Shown here in pieces: positions 1 to 9,975 of a stretch of DNA of 64,000 bases. The notes below the pieces were generated by a model. That model did not search any database. It was not told the DNA's origin and was given only the letters and a program-made list of their open reading frames with translations. Source of the stretch: Sphingomonas yabuuchiae. Lineage in GTDB: Bacteria; Pseudomonadota; Alphaproteobacteria; Sphingomonadales; Sphingomonadaceae. The position numbers and the translations under genes were made by a program. Within the stretch, counting starts at the first letter, position 1; each line of letters starts with the position of its first letter. The stretch is taken from positions 124,001 to 188,000 of the forward strand of contig NZ_JACHNX010000008.1 of NCBI RefSeq assembly GCF_014199595.1. Reading direction: 5' to 3'.

Positions 1-76
1 CTTTAACGTCCGCAATCGAGACATTGCGCGCCCAAGTTTAGTGTCGCTTTAACATCAAAGGGGTTAGCGATGCCCC

Positions 77-1129
77 ATGGCGGTCGAACCGGACCCACAT
101 CACGCCTCCCCATGGCACGCCACGCGGCTGTCCGACCGCGTCGCGGCGGCGCGCGCGCGCGCGGCGGGACGGCGGCGGGGTGCGGTGCTGGACCTGCGGC
201 TGGATGCCGAATCGCGCCTGACCGATCAGGTCCGGTTCGAGGTGACGGCGCGGCTGCACCACCTGGTCGAGACGATCGCGCACGATCTCCTACAACAGGC
301 CGATCGGGTCATGCCGGAGGGCGGTGGGCAGCCCCAGCAGCAAGAGGTCTTGCGGCTGCTCTATCGGGCGGATGCGCTGGCCGACCCGGCACTGGTCGAC
401 GAACTGGTCGCGCAGGTTCGGCAGGGCCTGATGGCCCGTGCGCTGCCCATCGAGAGCATGGCGGGTGATGCGCCGAGCTTGCTGGTCCGCCTGACCGAGG
501 CCCCCGACCGGATCGTCGCCGCCGCCGCGCGCGCGGTGCTGCTGGCCGAGGGGCGTTCGCGCGAAGGCGATGAGGCGGTGGGCCTGCCGACACGGCTGCA
601 CGACCGGCTGGTCTGGACCGTGGCGGCGGCCCTGCGCAAGGGTGACGATCCGGCTTGGGACCGGGCGCTGGCGCAGGCCGTCGAGCGGGTCCTGGCGGCG
701 CGCGATGACGGTGACCGGCCGGGCCTGCCCGCGATGCGGCTGGCTGCGGCGATCGACGCGCGGCCGGGCGAATTGCCCGACCTGTTGCTCGAAAGTCTGT
801 CCGACCGGCAATTGGGTTTGTTCGTTGCCCTGCTGACCCATGCGCTCGGCATCGAGCATGACATGGTGCGCGAGATCGTGCTGGAGCCCGAAGGCGACCG
901 GCTGTGGCTGGCGCTGCGATCGTTGGACCAGGATCGGCCGGTGATTGCGCGCATCGGGCTGTCTCTGTGCGAGGCGGACGGGCGGCGCGATGTCGATGGT
1001 TTTGCCGAGGCGCTGGACGCGATCATGGCCGTTCCTGCCGAAGAGGCGCGCCGGGCCATCGCATCGCTTAGCCTGCCCGCGCCGTTTCGAGAGGCGATCG
1101 AGCGGCTGGAAGGCTCCGATCGCCGATGA
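77..1129 (+). CDS. DUF2336-like protein of unknown function
   Basis: This 350-residue cytoplasmic protein has no signal peptide or membrane segment. It is almost entirely alpha-helical, Leu/Ala/Arg-rich and repeat-like, which recalls the DUF2336 family of alphaproteobacteria; I infer that assignment from style rather than from a diagnostic motif. The ATG at 77 is the first start possible after an in-frame TAG at 65. An AAAGGGG sits about 13 bases upstream, a rather long spacing. The stop overlaps the start of the kinase-like gene downstream by 4 bp (ATGA), so the two are translationally coupled and probably act together, for example as a scaffold or regulator with its sensor. A run of alternating G and C near 149-164 lies inside the coding region. 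Confidence 0.7.
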   Translation: MAVEPDPHHASPWHATRLSDRVAAARARAAGRRRGAVLDLRLDAESRLTDQVRFEVTARLHHLVETIAHDLLQQADRVMPEGGGQPQQQEVLRLLYRADALADPALVDELVAQVRQGLMARALPIESMAGDAPSLLVRLTEAPDRIVAAAARAVLLAEGRSREGDEAVGLPTRLHDRLVWTVAAALRKGDDPAWDRALAQAVERVLAARDDGDRPGLPAMRLAAAIDARPGELPDLLLESLSDRQLGLFVALLTHALGIEHDMVREIVLEPEGDRLWLALRSLDQDRPVIARIGLSLCEADGRRDVDGFAEALDAIMAVPAEEARRAIASLSLPAPFREAIERLEGSDRR

Positions 1130-2478
1130 GTGCAATGGACAGCCCAGGCGAATCGATGGTCGCGCGTGCCATTCTGGACGCAGGCGATCACATTCTGTCG
1201 GCCGATCCTCCCATCGAACTGCTTCATATGCGTGCGGGGGGAAGCGCCAGCGACTGTCTGGCGGTCGCGCCCATCGCTAGGATCGCTCGACTGGCACGGC
1301 GGCTTGGCATTACGGTGTCGCGGCAGGTGATGGTCGCCGATGACGAGGGCGATCTCGACCTGTGGGTACAGGCCCGCCCCGAAACCGGGCAGATCCGCCT
1401 GAGCGTCAGCGGCTGGCGTGACCGGGACGCGTGGAAGCCGACCGCGACCCCGCCCGATCATGCTGCGATGGGCGCGGACTTCCGCTGGGAAACCGATGCG
1501 GCGCTGCGTCTGACCTTCGTGTCGCCGGGGGCGGGGATGCGCTATGGCTTTGATGCACAGGCGATGCTGGGGCGGCCGTTGGCAGCTCTTTTCGCTTTCG
1601 ACTCCGGCACGGCGCTGCTGGACGAGGGCGCGCCGCTCGACGGGCGAGGGGCCCGGTTGCGGCCGACCGATGCACCGGTCCGGCTGTCGGCGGCGATCCG
1701 TCATGACGCGACGGGGGGCATCGCCGGGCTGATCGGCGCGACCTATCTGATCGACGAGCCGGGAGAGGGGGCGGACGATGACTTGCTGCATCCCGGCGCG
1801 TCGCCGCTGACCGAGACATTTACGGCCGGGCTCGACCGCGCCCTGCGCACGCCGCTCGCACGGATCGTCGCCAATGCCGACAGCATCGCGGCGCGCAGCG
1901 ACGGGCCGATCGCCGCCGAATATGCCGAATATGCCAATGACATCGCGCATGCCGGGCGGCATCTGATCGGGCTGGTCGACAATCTGGTCGAGCTACAGGC
2001 GATCGAACAGCCCGATTTCCGGCTCGCGGCCATGCCGATCGACCTGGCGGACGTCGCCCGCCGCGCCTCGGGCTTGCTGGGCGTGCGCGCGGATGCCGCG
2101 AGCGTGACGATCCGTCGACCTGGCGCGGGCGAGGCGATGCCTGCCATCGGGGACTTCGGCCGGTGTCTCCAAATCCTCATCAACCTGATCGGCAACGCGA
2201 TCCGGTACACCCCGGGCGGCGGAGAAGTAGTCGTCACGGCCGAGCGTGACGGGGAATGGGCCGTGGTCAGCGTCACCGATCACGGCAAGGGCATCGCACC
2301 CGAAGACCAGACCCGCATCTTCGAGAAGTTCGAGCGTGTCGACCCAAGCGAGCCCGGCGGCAACGGCCTGGGTCTCTATATCGCCCGCCGTCTGGCGCGT
2401 GCGATGGGCGGCGACCTGTGGGTCGAGAGCGTGCCGGGTGAGGGCGCGACCTTTCACCTTCGCCTCCGGGTGGGCTGA
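1126..2478 (+). CDS. PAS-containing sensor histidine kinase-like protein, phospho-His missing
   Basis: This 450-residue soluble protein resembles a sensor kinase. A PAS-like region lies at about residues 120-215, a dimerisation helix region at 230-300 and an HATPase domain at 335-450. The ATPase boxes look intact: N box NLIGNAIRYT, G1 DHGKGI and G2 NGLGLYIA. The H box, however, reads DRALRTPL, where the family has SHELRTPL. The phosphoacceptor His is therefore Arg238 (codon 1837-1839). No transmembrane segment is visible. The gene overlaps the preceding one by 4 bp. It may be a pseudokinase, an allosteric partner of another kinase, or an ATPase with another output. No response regulator gene is adjacent. 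Confidence 0.85.
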   Translation: MSAMDSPGESMVARAILDAGDHILSADPPIELLHMRAGGSASDCLAVAPIARIARLARRLGITVSRQVMVADDEGDLDLWVQARPETGQIRLSVSGWRDRDAWKPTATPPDHAAMGADFRWETDAALRLTFVSPGAGMRYGFDAQAMLGRPLAALFAFDSGTALLDEGAPLDGRGARLRPTDAPVRLSAAIRHDATGGIAGLIGATYLIDEPGEGADDDLLHPGASPLTETFTAGLDRALRTPLARIVANADSIAARSDGPIAAEYAEYANDIAHAGRHLIGLVDNLVELQAIEQPDFRLAAMPIDLADVARRASGLLGVRADAASVTIRRPGAGEAMPAIGDFGRCLQILINLIGNAIRYTPGGGEVVVTAERDGEWAVVSVTDHGKGIAPEDQTRIFEKFERVDPSEPGGNGLGLYIARRLARAMGGDLWVESVPGEGATFHLRLRVG

Positions 2479-2514
2479 GTCTTCGGGCGGATCGGCATTC
2501 AGCCATACATATTT

Positions 2515-2710
2515 CTCCCTCGCCCCTCTCAGAGGGGAGAGGGTTGCGCAGACTTGGTCTTTGCATAGCAAAGGCCTAGTCGGAGCTGGGTGAGGGGTGA
2601 GCGGGCATAGCGCGCGCGAGCCGGAGGCTCGCTCAACCCCTCACCCAAGCTGCGCTAGCCAGTAAACTGGCAAGCTCCGCTAACCCTCTCCCCTGTCCAG
2701 GGGCGAGGGA
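2515..2710. repeat. Long inverted repeat of the CCTCCCC/GGGGAGG family (copy 1)
   Basis: The outer arms (2515-2544 and 2682-2710) are near-complementary and built on CCCTCxCCCCT...AGGGGxGAGGG. Inner arms at about 2581-2605 and 2630-2654 (GGGTGAGGGGTGAG and CTCAACCCCTCACCC) pair as well. The element fills most of the 380-base gap between the kinase-like gene and the gltA operon. No open frame is evident. The remainder, 2711-2814, shows nothing recognisable. Confidence 0.75.
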
Positions 2711-2814
2711 AAGAAGAGGCGCGGCGGGATATCGTTCAGACCCTGTCCTTCTCCCCTTCCCTTCAGGCAGGGGGCTGAAGTTGCTTCCGACAGACGCCGC
2801 CCCATCAACAAAAA

Positions 2815-2832
2815 GGGCTCCCGAAGGAGCCC
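2815..2832 (-). terminator. Intrinsic terminator of the gltX-gltA operon
   Basis: GGGCTCC-CGAA-GGAGCCC forms a perfect 7-bp stem with a 4-base loop. Read on the minus strand it is followed by TTTTTGTT. It lies 27 bases past the stop of the last minus-strand gene of the operon. A weaker T-rich tract on the plus side (TTTCTCTT) could also serve the upstream kinase-like gene. Confidence 0.85.
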
Positions 2833-2858
2833 TTTCTCTTGCCGTCCTGGCGAACCGT

Positions 2859-3068
2859 TCAGCGCCGCCGGGGCAGCCGTCGGGCGACCAGGATCAGCGC
2901 CAGTCCGGCGATCGCGACAAAGGCGCCGCGATCCGCCCATTCGCCCTGGCCGAGCATGAAGCTCTGCTCGGGCCAATGGATGTAACCCAGGCCCTGACCG
3001 ATCCATAATCCCCCCGTCAGCGCCAGCATGACGCCGATGGCGATCAGGATCGGCCGGACCCGGTTCAT
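2859..3068 (-). CDS. Small two-helix membrane protein
   Basis: This is a 69-residue protein with two hydrophobic segments, at about residues 6-24 and 48-63, and a very basic C-terminus (ARRLPRRR). That pattern suggests a bitopic hairpin with both ends in the cytoplasm. It starts 3 bases after the gltA stop, so it is translated by coupling and belongs to the gltX-gltA operon, ahead of a strong terminator. I do not recognise the family. The operon position is the only functional hint. Confidence 0.65.
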   Translation of the reverse strand: MNRVRPILIAIGVMLALTGGLWIGQGLGYIHWPEQSFMLGQGEWADRGAFVAIAGLALILVARRLPRRR

Positions 3069-3071
3069 GGC

Positions 3072-4355
3072 TTAGCGCTGCTCGACCGGAACATACGAAC
3101 GCTGCGTCGGGCCGGTGTACAGCTGACGCGGGCGGCCGATCTTCTGGTCGGGATCGGTGATCATCTCGTTCCACTGCGCGACCCAGCCGACGGTGCGGGC
3201 GAGGGCGAACAGGACGGTGAACATCTCGGTCGGGAAGCCGATCGCCGACAGGATGACGCCCGAATAGAAGTCGACGTTCGGGAACAGCTTCTTCTCGACG
3301 AAATATTCGTCGTTCAGCGCGATCTCTTCGAGGCGGAGCGCCGTCTCGAACAGCGGATCGTTGACCTTCAGCGCGTCGAACACTTCGCGCACGGTCTTCT
3401 GCATCACGGTCGCGCGCGGGTCGTAGTTCTTGTAGACGCGGTGACCGAAGCCCATCAGGCGGAACGGATCGTTCTTGTCCTTGGCGCGCGCGATGAACTC
3501 GGGGATGCGCTCGGGCGTGCCGATCTCGCGCAGCATGTTGAGCGCGGCCTCGTTCGCGCCGCCATGCGCCGGACCCCAGAGGCAGGCGATGCCCGCCGCG
3601 ATGCACGCGAACGGGTTCGCACCCGACGAACCGGCCAGACGAACGGTCGAGGTCGACGCGTTCTGCTCGTGATCGGCGTGCAGGATGAAGATGCGGTCCA
3701 TCGCCTTTTCGACGGCCGGGTTCACCTCATACGGCTCGGCCGGAACGCCGAAGGTCATGCGCAGGAAGTTGCCGGTGTAGGACAGCGAGTTGTCCGGGTA
3801 CAGGAAGGGCTGGCCCACGCTATACTTGTACGCCATCGCCGCGATCGTCGGAATCTTGGCGATCAGGCGGTGCGACGCGATGGTGCGCTGCACCGGGTCA
3901 TGGATGTCGGTCGAATCGTGGTAGAAGGCCGACAGCGCGCCGACGACGCCGCACATGATCGCCATCGGGTGCGCATCGCGGCGGAAGCCACGGAAGAACG
4001 CCGCCAGCTGCTCATGCACCATGGTGTGGCGCGTGATGGTGGTGGTGAATTCCGACAACTCGCCCTGGTTGGGCAGTTCGCCGTTCAGCAGAAGGTAGGC
4101 GACCTCCATGAAGCTGCTATTCTCGGCCAGTTCGCCGATCGGATAGCCGCGGTGCAGCAGAACGCCTTCGTCGCCGTCGATATAGGTCAGCTCCGACCGG
4201 CACGACGCGGTCGAGGTGAAGCCGGGATCATAGGTGAAGGCACCCGTCTGGGCATAGAGCTTGCGGATGTCGACCACGTCCGGGCCGATCGAGCCCGACA
4301 TGACCGGATAGTCAAAGCCCTTGCCGCCGATTTCGAATTTCGCGGTGTCGCTCAT
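3072..4355 (-). CDS. gltA: Citrate synthase
   Basis: This enzyme condenses acetyl-CoA and oxaloacetate to citrate, the first step of the TCA cycle, in the cytoplasm. The 427-residue length and the extended N-terminal beta-rich segment fit the hexameric, NADH-sensitive type II enzymes of Gram-negatives. Visible catalytic motifs are [11 protein letters not shown] and [13 protein letters not shown], each carrying a catalytic His. I prefer the ATG at 4355, which has AGGA nine bases upstream; an in-frame TTG at 4361 overlaps the gltX stop (TTGA). It is co-transcribed with gltX upstream and a small membrane protein downstream. Confidence 0.98.
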   Translation of the reverse strand: MSDTAKFEIGGKGFDYPVMSGSIGPDVVDIRKLYAQTGAFTYDPGFTSTASCRSELTYIDGDEGVLLHRGYPIGELAENSSFMEVAYLLLNGELPNQGELSEFTTTITRHTMVHEQLAAFFRGFRRDAHPMAIMCGVVGALSAFYHDSTDIHDPVQRTIASHRLIAKIPTIAAMAYKYSVGQPFLYPDNSLSYTGNFLRMTFGVPAEPYEVNPAVEKAMDRIFILHADHEQNASTSTVRLAGSSGANPFACIAAGIACLWGPAHGGANEAALNMLREIGTPERIPEFIARAKDKNDPFRLMGFGHRVYKNYDPRATVMQKTVREVFDALKVNDPLFETALRLEEIALNDEYFVEKKLFPNVDFYSGVILSAIGFPTEMFTVLFALARTVGWVAQWNEMITDPDQKIGRPRQLYTGPTQRSYVPVEQR

Positions 4356-4357
4356 AC

Positions 4358-5794
4358 TCAATGATCCTTCCTATCTGCGGTCATCTGGTCCGCGATCCGC
4401 CCCAGGCTTTCCTCGCGGCCCAGCAAAACGAGCACGTCGAAGATCCCTGGGGACGTCTTGCGTCCGGTCAAGGCAGCGCGGAGCGGCTGGGCGACCTGAC
4501 CGAGCTTCACGCTCTCGGTTTCGGCCACCTTGCGTACCGCGTCTTCCAAAAGCTCCGTATCCCAGTTGTGCACCGCGTCAAGCGCGGTGTGAACGGAAAA
4601 GAGAATGCCCCGTGCCTTATCGTCGAGCAGGCCGGTGGCGGCGTCGTCCAGGCTCAACGGACGGGTCGCGAAAAGGAAGCGCGCGCCATCGGCCAATTCG
4701 TTCAAATTCGCCGCGCGCGGCTTCAGCGACGGCATGGCCGCGGTCAGCAGCGCGACGTCCTCGACACCCATCCGCTTGGCGGTCAGCTCGGCCAGACGGG
4801 CGTCGTCGGCTTCGCGGATATAATGGCCGTTGAGGTTTTCCAGCTTCTTCAGGTCGAAGCGCGACGGCGCCTTGCCGACGGCGGCGAGGTCGAACCACTT
4901 CACCGCCTCGTCCCGCGCGATGATCTCGGCATCGCCATGGCCCCAGCCCAGGCGGAGCAGATAATTGTCGAGCGCTTCGGGCAGGATGCCCATCTCGTCG
5001 CGATAGGCCTCGATGCCCACCGCGCCGTGGCGCTTGGACAGCTTGGCGCCGTCCGATCCGTGGATCAGCGGGATATGCGCATAGATCGGCTCGGCCCAGC
5101 CCATCGCCTTGTAGATGGGCAACTGGCGGAAGGCGTTGTTCAGGTGATCGTCGCCACGGATGACATGGGTCACGCCCATGTCATGGTCGTCGACCACGAC
5201 CGCCAGCATATAGGTCGGCGTGCCGTCGGACCGCAGGAGGACCAGATCGTCCAGCTCGGCATTCTGCACGGTGACGCTGCCCTGCACGCGGTCCTCGATC
5301 GTCACGGCCCCCTCGCGCGGGGCGCGCAGACGGACGACGAAGGGCTGACCCTCCGGCGCGGTGGCGGGATCGGCGTCGCGCCAGGGCGAGCGGATGCGCA
5401 ACGGCTGCTTGGCGGCCTGTGCGGCTTCACGCTGCGCGGCGATCTCTTCCTGCGTCATGTAGCAGCGATAGGCATGGCCCCGCTCCATCATCTCGCGGGC
5501 GACCTCCGCATGGCGGTCGGCACGGGCGAACTGGAACACGGCGTCGCCGTCCCAGTCCAGGCCCAGCCAGCGCATGCCGTCCAGGATCGCGTCGATCGCG
5601 GGCTGGGTCGAGCGGGCGCGATCGGTATCCTCGATGCGCAGCAGGAACTTGCCTCCATTCGCCCGCGCGAACAACCAGTTGAACAGCGCGGTTCGCGCGC
5701 CGCCGATGTGAAGAAATCCGGTCGGCGAGGGCGCGAAACGGGTCACGACTCCGCTCATGGTCGATCCGGTGGCGATATCATGTGTTGCGCTCAA
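4358..5794 (-). CDS. gltX: Glutamyl-tRNA synthetase
   Basis: This class I aminoacyl-tRNA synthetase charges tRNA-Glu, and in many alphaproteobacteria also tRNA-Gln for later transamidation. The signature HIGH-like motif is [13 protein letters not shown] near the N-terminus, and the KMSKS-like motif is GAKLSKRHG. The full 478 residues are counted from a TTG at 5794, which has GGGAG nine bases upstream. An ATG at 5758 ([12 protein letters not shown]) would give the more usual N-terminus but has no clear ribosome binding site. It is the first gene of the minus-strand gltX-gltA operon and is divergent from comEC. Confidence 0.97.
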   Translation of the reverse strand: MSATHDIATGSTMSGVVTRFAPSPTGFLHIGGARTALFNWLFARANGGKFLLRIEDTDRARSTQPAIDAILDGMRWLGLDWDGDAVFQFARADRHAEVAREMMERGHAYRCYMTQEEIAAQREAAQAAKQPLRIRSPWRDADPATAPEGQPFVVRLRAPREGAVTIEDRVQGSVTVQNAELDDLVLLRSDGTPTYMLAVVVDDHDMGVTHVIRGDDHLNNAFRQLPIYKAMGWAEPIYAHIPLIHGSDGAKLSKRHGAVGIEAYRDEMGILPEALDNYLLRLGWGHGDAEIIARDEAVKWFDLAAVGKAPSRFDLKKLENLNGHYIREADDARLAELTAKRMGVEDVALLTAAMPSLKPRAANLNELADGARFLFATRPLSLDDAATGLLDDKARGILFSVHTALDAVHNWDTELLEDAVRKVAETESVKLGQVAQPLRAALTGRKTSPGIFDVLVLLGREESLGRIADQMTADRKDH

Positions 5795-5821
5795 CCGCGC
5801 ATACTCCCAGCATAAGATTCG

Positions 5822-7957
5822 ATGGCCCAGTCAGCCGCCGCAGCCCCTAGCACCATGCGTCCGCGCCGCCAAATGCCGCGCCTTTGCCGGGCCGAGCAAT
5901 GGGCCGAGGCCGAGCGGAACCAGATCCCGTTATGGACGCCGGTGATGCTGGGGGCGGGGATTGCGGCGTGGTTCGTGCTGCCCGATCCGCGCGCCTGGGC
6001 GGCGGCGATGCTGGCCGCCGGGGGCGTCGCGCTGGCGGCGGCAACCCTGTCCGATGGCGGACGGGTGATGCGGGCTATCGGTCTGGGCGCGATGCTGGTG
6101 ATGGCGGGGATGCTGCTGGCTTGGGCGCGTGCCGAGTCGGTCCAGGCACCCGTTCTGGCATGGCCGGTAATGGCGGACATGGTAGCCGAGGTGGAGACGG
6201 CCGAGCCCTTAGCGGCACGGCAGATCGTCCGACTGATGCTGAGACCGGTTCGGGCGCGGGACGGCCGTGGTCGCGCTTTAGGCCTGCCGCCGCGCATCCG
6301 GATATCATTGCCGCAGGAGGATGCGCCGGTGGGATTGGGGCCGGGCGCATGGGTGCGGTTGCGGGCGCGGCTGATGCCGCCGGCGGGACCGGTCGCGCCC
6401 GGAGGCTATGACTTTGCGCGCGCGGCCTGGTTTCAGGGGATCGGCGCCACGGGGCGCGGCTTCGGGCCGGTACAGATACTGCATCAGGCCGATCAAGGTC
6501 CCGGGTTGCGCCAGCGCCTGTCGCAGCGGATCACAGGCCAGCTTCCGGGCAGCGCGGGTGGCATCGCGGCGGCGCTGGCCACGGGCGATGTCGGCGCGAT
6601 CGCGCAGGACGACGCCGAGGCGATGCGGCGAGCCGGGCTGGCGCATCTCCTGTCGGTCAGCGGCCTTCACATCACGGCGGTCGTCGGGATCGTCATGGTG
6701 CTGACGATCAGGCTGCTGGCGCTCTGGCCGTGGCTGGCGTTGCGGGTTCGACTGCCGTTGGTCGGAGCAGCAGCCGGAGCCGTTGCCGCCGTCGGATATA
6801 CGTGGCTGACTGGAGCGGAGGTTCCGACGATACGGTCCTGTGTCGCGGCGATGCTGGTGCTGGCGGCGCTGGCCATGGGGCGGGAGGCGATGACCCTGCG
6901 CCTCGTCGCGGCAGGGGCGCTGATCGTGCTGATCTTCCGGCCCGAGGCATTGGTGGGGGCCAGTTTCCAGCTCTCCTTTGCGGCAATCACCGCCATCGTC
7001 GCGCTTCATGAGCATCCGGCGGTTCGCCACTGGCTGGGGCCGCATCCCGATTGGCGCTGGGCGGCCTTGCGGCATCTGGGCGCGTTGCTGCTGACCGGGC
7101 TAGTGGTCGAGGCAGCGTTGATGCCGATCGCCGTCTACCATTTCCATAAGGCGGGGCTTTACGGCGCACTGGCCAATATCGTCGCGATCCCCTGGACGAC
7201 CTTCATCGCCATGCCGCTGGAGATGATCGCATTGTTGCTGGAGCCCATGGGGCTGGGCGGTCCTGTCTGGTGGTTGCTCGGACAGGCCCTGGGCCTATTG
7301 TTGAAGCTGGCGCATGCGGTGTCCGCCATGCCGGGATCGGTGGTCGCCTTGCCCGTGGCGTCGGGATGGGCGTTCGGGTTGGCCGTCGCGGGGGGATTGT
7401 GGATCGCGCTTTGGCGGACCCGGTGGCGATGGCTCGGGACGCCCGCGCTGATGGTCGGTATATGGGTCATGCTGGCAGCACCGGCACCAGACCTCGTCGT
7501 CACCGGCGACGGTCGACATGCCGGGATCGCGATGGGGCGTGGCATGGCGCTGCTCCGTGACCGGGCGGGGGATTATATGCGGACCACCCTGTCCGAACTC
7601 AGCGGCACCGATGCCGAGCCGCTGGCGCTGGCCGATCAACCGGCGGCGCGTTGCGGGCGGGATATGTGCGTGACCGTTTTGCAGAAGGGCGGGCGGCGGT
7701 GGCGGATCGCGGCGACGCGCAGTGGTTATCCGGTGCCATGGACGCAGTTGGTGGCGCTTTGCGGTCGGGTGGATATCATGATCGCCGACCGTCGCCTGCC
7801 CGAAGCGTGCCAGCCCCGCTGGTTGAAATTGGACAGCGCTGTTTTGCAGCGGACTGGCGGGGTTTCCATCCGGCTCGATCCACCCATGGCGCGGATGGTG
7901 CGCCAACCCGGTGATCGCTATCCATGGTCGATGACCGGACAGAGGGGAGGGCGATAG
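5822..7957 (+). CDS. comEC: ComEC/Rec2-type DNA-uptake channel protein
   Basis: This is an inner-membrane protein of the family that carries transforming single-stranded DNA across the membrane. The N-terminal 110 residues hold membrane helices, followed by an OB-fold-like segment (about 110-235). A large multi-helix competence domain runs from about 240 to 560 and includes the family motif [15 protein letters not shown]. At 711 residues it is short. The C-terminal 150 residues correspond to the metallo-beta-lactamase-like part of longer ComEC proteins, but no HxHxDH metal motif is visible, so that part is degenerate here. The gene is divergent from gltX and convergent with lexA. Confidence 0.93.
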   Translation: MAQSAAAAPSTMRPRRQMPRLCRAEQWAEAERNQIPLWTPVMLGAGIAAWFVLPDPRAWAAAMLAAGGVALAAATLSDGGRVMRAIGLGAMLVMAGMLLAWARAESVQAPVLAWPVMADMVAEVETAEPLAARQIVRLMLRPVRARDGRGRALGLPPRIRISLPQEDAPVGLGPGAWVRLRARLMPPAGPVAPGGYDFARAAWFQGIGATGRGFGPVQILHQADQGPGLRQRLSQRITGQLPGSAGGIAAALATGDVGAIAQDDAEAMRRAGLAHLLSVSGLHITAVVGIVMVLTIRLLALWPWLALRVRLPLVGAAAGAVAAVGYTWLTGAEVPTIRSCVAAMLVLAALAMGREAMTLRLVAAGALIVLIFRPEALVGASFQLSFAAITAIVALHEHPAVRHWLGPHPDWRWAALRHLGALLLTGLVVEAALMPIAVYHFHKAGLYGALANIVAIPWTTFIAMPLEMIALLLEPMGLGGPVWWLLGQALGLLLKLAHAVSAMPGSVVALPVASGWAFGLAVAGGLWIALWRTRWRWLGTPALMVGIWVMLAAPAPDLVVTGDGRHAGIAMGRGMALLRDRAGDYMRTTLSELSGTDAEPLALADQPAARCGRDMCVTVLQKGGRRWRIAATRSGYPVPWTQLVALCGRVDIMIADRRLPEACQPRWLKLDSAVLQRTGGVSIRLDPPMARMVRQPGDRYPWSMTGQRGGR

Positions 7958-8009
7958 GCCCCGTGTCGACCAAGAGCGATGTATTCGACAGCCCCAAACC
8001 GGGACTGCG

Positions 8010-8057
8010 AGCAAAGCCATCCAAAGCCGGATCAGGGCTTTCTAAGATGGCTTTGCT
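8010..8057. terminator. Extended stem-loop between convergent comEC and lexA
   Basis: AGCAAAGCCATC (8010-8021) pairs perfectly with GATGGCTTTGCT (8046-8057). An inner AAAGCC (8023-8028) pairs with GGCTTT (8036-8041). The result is a nearly continuous 18-bp hairpin with small bulges. It lies between two convergent stops and could end transcription from both sides, although no run of T follows it on either strand. Confidence 0.6.
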
Positions 8058-8063
8058 CCGCCC

Positions 8064-8744
8064 TCATTCGTAGCGGCGCAGGATGCCCGACAGCTTGCCC
8101 TGTACCCGCACCTGTGCGGGCGCGTAGCGCTGCGGGTCATAGGCGCGGTTGGCGGGATCGAGGCGGACCATCGAACCCTCACGTCGGAAATATTTCAGCG
8201 TCGCCTCGCTATCGTCGATCAGCGCGACCACGATCTGTCCGTCGCGCGCCACATCGGTACGGCGGATCAGCGCATAGTCGCCATCGAGAATACCCGCCTC
8301 GACCATCGAATCGCCGGATACTTCCAGCGCATAATGTTCGCCCGAGCCGAGCAGGGCAGCGGGCACGGCCAGCATCGAGCTGCCCTCGAACGCTTCGATC
8401 GGCAAACCGGCGGCGATCCGGCCATGGAGCGGGATTTCGACCACGTCATTGGCAGGCTCGACTGCCGGACGCGGGGCGGGCGCACGGACATTGGCGGATG
8501 CGGGTTCGGCCGCCACGGTCTTTTCCGGCCGGTCAGGCATCCGCAACACTTCCAGCGCGCGGGCGCGATTGGGCAGGCGACGGATGAAGTGGCGTTCCTC
8601 CAGTGCGGAGATCAGACGGTGGACGCCCGACTTGGACTTGAGGTCCAGCGCCTCCTTCATCTCCTCGAAGGAGGGCGAGACGCCGGTTTCCTTCAAACGG
8701 TCGTTGATGAAGCAGACAAGCTCATGCTGCTTTGCGGTGAGCAT
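8064..8744 (-). CDS. lexA: LexA SOS repressor / self-cleaving protease
   Basis: LexA represses DNA-damage genes and is inactivated when RecA filaments trigger its self-cleavage. The 226-residue protein has an N-terminal winged helix (1-65), a long Pro/Ala-rich linker and a C-terminal S24 protease domain. The cleavage site is Ala112-Gly113 (GRIAAGLP). The catalytic pair is Ser146 (VSGDSM) and Lys184 (EATLKYF). The ATG at 8744 has GGAGG six bases upstream. A tandem SOS operator lies directly upstream, so the gene is autoregulated. It follows moeA on the same strand but can be expressed from its own promoter. Confidence 0.98.
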   Translation of the reverse strand: MLTAKQHELVCFINDRLKETGVSPSFEEMKEALDLKSKSGVHRLISALEERHFIRRLPNRARALEVLRMPDRPEKTVAAEPASANVRAPAPRPAVEPANDVVEIPLHGRIAAGLPIEAFEGSSMLAVPAALLGSGEHYALEVSGDSMVEAGILDGDYALIRRTDVARDGQIVVALIDDSEATLKYFRREGSMVRLDPANRAYDPQRYAPAQVRVQGKLSGILRRYE

Positions 8745-8760
8745 CGCGATCCTCCGTCCA

Positions 8761-8786
8761 GAACAGACGTGGAACTTATATGGAAC
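8761..8786 (-). promoter_or_regulatory. Tandem LexA operator (three half-sites)
   Basis: Three GAAC half-sites lie at 8761-8764, 8772-8775 and 8783-8786, each separated by exactly 7 bases. They form two overlapping GAAC-N7-GAAC boxes, which read GTTC-N7-GTTC on the lexA strand. This is the alphaproteobacterial LexA box. The sites end 17 bases before the lexA start codon, in the gap after moeA, as expected for autorepression. Confidence 0.9.
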
Positions 8787-8799
8787 GTTTTGGCTTGCG

Positions 8800-9975
8800 T
8801 CAAGCGAGCATCAGGATTTCCGCCGAGTCGCCCATGGCGGTGGCGGGGGCATGGGGCGGACGGACGATCAGGCACGTCGAGCGCGCAAGGGTCAGCAGCA
8901 TCGAACTATCCTGAATGGCCGCCGCATGGACCCGCCCGTCGATCATCGCGGCACGCAGATAGTCGATGCGCGGGCCGTTGGCGGGCAGATCCTCGCCCAG
9001 CACGGCGGGGATGGGCTTGGGCAAGGGATCGGCGGCGCCCGCCAGATGCGCGATCAGCGGCCGGACGAACAGCGTCGCGGTGACGAAGGCCGAAACGGGA
9101 TTGCCGGGCAGGCTGAGCACCACCGTTTCGCCGAGCCGTCCCGCCATCATCGGCTTGCCGGGGCGAAGCGCGATACGCCAGAAATCGACGCTCCCGCCCG
9201 CCGCCTTGAGCGCAGGCTGGACAAGGTCATGGTCGCCGACCGAGGCGCCGCCGGTCGTCACCAGCAGGTCGGCCTCAACCGAGGCAAAGGCGTCGCGGAG
9301 CTTGCCCAGATCATCGGGCAGGATGCCCAGATCGATGATCTCGGCCGGCAGATCGGCCAGCATCGCCGCCAGCATGACGCCGTTCGATTCGGGCAGGGCG
9401 GCGGGATCGGTGCTGCCGGGCGGGACGAGTTCGTCGCCGGTCGCGGCGATCGCGACACGAACGGCCGGACGGACGGGCAGGACGGCGTGACCGCCGGTCG
9501 CCGCCACCGCGATGCGCGCGGGGGTCAGCCTTTGCCCGGCAGCAATCAGCGTTGCACCTTCGGAAAAATCGAGCCCGCGCCGCCGGACATTGCGGCCCTG
9601 ATGGGCGGGGCCTTCGCCTGCCAGCGTCAGGACCGCGCCGTCGCGCGCCGCTTCCTCCTGGATCAGGACGGTGTCGGCGCCTTCCGGAAGCACCGCGCCG
9701 GTAAAGATACGCGTCGCCTGTCCGGCCTCGACCGAACCGCTAAACGGCCGTCCCGCCGCGCTTTCGCCGATGACGGTCCATGGCCCCGGCATATCCTGAA
9801 AGCGGATCGCATAGCCGTCCATTGCCGACAGGTCGTGCCCCGGCTGGGTCCGCCGCGCGGTCACGTCACGCGCGGCCCAGCGTCCGGCGGCTTGGCGCAA
9901 CGGCAGTTCGACGATGGAGCGTTCGCTGGCCAGGGCGAGCAATCGGGCCTGGGCTTCGGGGACGGGAAGAAGAAT
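8800..9975 (-). CDS. moeA: Molybdopterin molybdenumtransferase
   Basis: MoeA inserts molybdate into adenylated molybdopterin to finish the molybdenum cofactor. Recognisable family features are the SAMDGYA segment near the N-terminus, [24 protein letters not shown] and GKPMMAG. The first ordinary start in frame is a TTG at 9942, which would cut off the usual N-terminal [10 protein letters not shown] helix and has no ribosome binding site. An ATT at 9975 restores that helix (391 residues) and has AAGGAG eight bases upstream. I therefore annotate an AUU start. No other in-frame ATG, GTG or TTG is available upstream. The gene sits between moaC and lexA. Confidence 0.93.
   Translation of the reverse strand: MLLPVPEAQARLLALASERSIVELPLRQAAGRWAARDVTARRTQPGHDLSAMDGYAIRFQDMPGPWTVIGESAAGRPFSGSVEAGQATRIFTGAVLPEGADTVLIQEEAARDGAVLTLAGEGPAHQGRNVRRRGLDFSEGATLIAAGQRLTPARIAVAATGGHAVLPVRPAVRVAIAATGDELVPPGSTDPAALPESNGVMLAAMLADLPAEIIDLGILPDDLGKLRDAFASVEADLLVTTGGASVGDHDLVQPALKAAGGSVDFWRIALRPGKPMMAGRLGETVVLSLPGNPVSAFVTATLFVRPLIAHLAGAADPLPKPIPAVLGEDLPANGPRIDYLRAAMIDGRVHAAAIQDSSMLLTLARSTCLIVRPPHAPATAMGDSAEILMLA

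Noticed and set aside
70..468. Alternative frame starting at ATG 70 with a better-placed AAAGGGG
   Set aside because: It is Gly/Arg/Pro-rich shadow sequence. The frame from 77 continues for 350 codons and couples to the kinase-like gene.
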